The notes beneath the pieces are model-generated. The model was not told the DNA's origin. It worked only from the letters and a program-made list of their open reading frames with translations, and did not search any database. Source: Flavisolibacter sp. (GTDB lineage: Bacteria; Bacteroidota; Bacteroidia; Chitinophagales; Chitinophagaceae). Taken from it: a stretch of DNA of 5,236 nt. The translations under genes and the position numbers were made by a program. The stretch covers positions 1 to 5,236 of the forward strand of contig JACDAZ010000059.1 of assembly GCA_013695175.1 (NCBI GenBank). The letters run 5' to 3'. Below, one piece after another: positions 4,947-5,236 of this stretch. Numbering within the stretch: the first letter of the stretch is position 1; every line of letters starts with the position of its first letter.

Positions 4947-5236
4947 ATGCGAAATTCACTGGTCATAATTGCTTTGATTATTGCATTTATATCATTCTCT
5001 TTTTTTATTGAATCCTGTAGAAAAAGTGATGCTTTGACCAATACTACTCCTGTTCAATTTGTTGTTCCCCCGGGTTTTCCTCAACCTCAATATGATTTTT
5101 CTGCAAATACATTAAACAAAGAAACTATTGAACTGGGCAGGAATCTTTTTTATGAAGGCAGGCTTTCAAAAGATGGACATTTTGATTGCGGCTCCTGTCA
5201 TCAGCAGGTAGCAGCATTTACTACTTTTGAACACGA
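4947..5236 (+). CDS. Di-heme cytochrome c peroxidase family lipoprotein, N-terminal part (runs off the right edge)
   Basis: The first 96 complete codons of a c-type cytochrome of the bacterial cytochrome c peroxidase/MauG family, which in characterised members reduces H2O2 with electrons from small cytochromes or oxidises protein substrates in the periplasm. The N-terminus is a hydrophobic signal (about residues 4-21) ending at Cys24 in FIESC, a likely lipoprotein cleavage site, so the protein would be anchored to a membrane and face the periplasm. A Pro-rich linker (about 35-48) leads to the family motif ELGRNLFYEGRLSKDGHFDC (62-81), then the first heme site C81-G-S-C84-H85 and QQVAAFTTFEH. 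The second heme domain lies beyond the window. The start at 4947 gives a complete signal peptide; an ATG at 4937 is in another frame. The gene is not closely tied to its translation-related neighbours. Peroxidase versus MauG-like activity cannot be decided from this fragment. Confidence 0.9.
   Translation, partial: MRNSLVIIALIIAFISFSFFIESCRKSDALTNTTPVQFVVPPGFPQPQYDFSANTLNKETIELGRNLFYEGRLSKDGHFDCGSCHQQVAAFTTFEH

Overview
This is an AT-rich window (roughly one third G+C by eye). It looks like chromosomal DNA of a Bacteroidota bacterium, probably of the Chitinophagaceae/Sphingobacteriia side. The grounds are the single-chain GlyRS of Bacteroidota type, tandem YihY/BrkB proteins, a GxxExxY gene, a lipoprotein-type cytochrome c peroxidase, no clear Shine-Dalgarno sequences, and at least one good match to the Bacteroidota -7 promoter element TAnnTTTG (TATCTTTG before glyRS). 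The genus-level placement is inference.

Layout. Six genes read leftward from about 4425 to position 1: dtd (D-aminoacyl-tRNA deacylase), a small GxxExxY-family PD-(D/E)XK protein, a MazG-like nucleotide pyrophosphohydrolase, two tandem paralogous YihY/BrkB inner-membrane proteins, and the N-terminal 216 codons of glycyl-tRNA synthetase, which runs off the left edge. Two genes read rightward: an ArfB/YaeJ-type ribosome-rescue hydrolase, divergent from dtd, and the first 96 codons of a di-heme cytochrome c peroxidase lipoprotein, which runs off the right edge.

Most of the window is housekeeping: translation quality control (Dtd, ArfB, GlyRS), nucleotide-pool cleaning (MazG) and envelope proteins (YihY pair). 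The exception is the 706-bp gap between dtd and mazG. It holds the GxxExxY gene bracketed by repeats built from the hexamer TTCGTG. A three-hexamer module lies in one orientation just upstream of mazG and in the opposite orientation, twice, on the dtd side. The two dtd-side copies share a 31-bp identical core and also a decayed copy of the dtd stop codon and last codons, so one is a tandem duplicate of the other. Hexamers there recur about every 22 bp.

The best candidate for something under-described is therefore a small 'nuclease gene plus inverted TTCGTG repeats' unit that appears to have entered between dtd and mazG. Mobility and any link between protein and repeats are hypotheses. The inverted and direct repeats themselves are directly visible.
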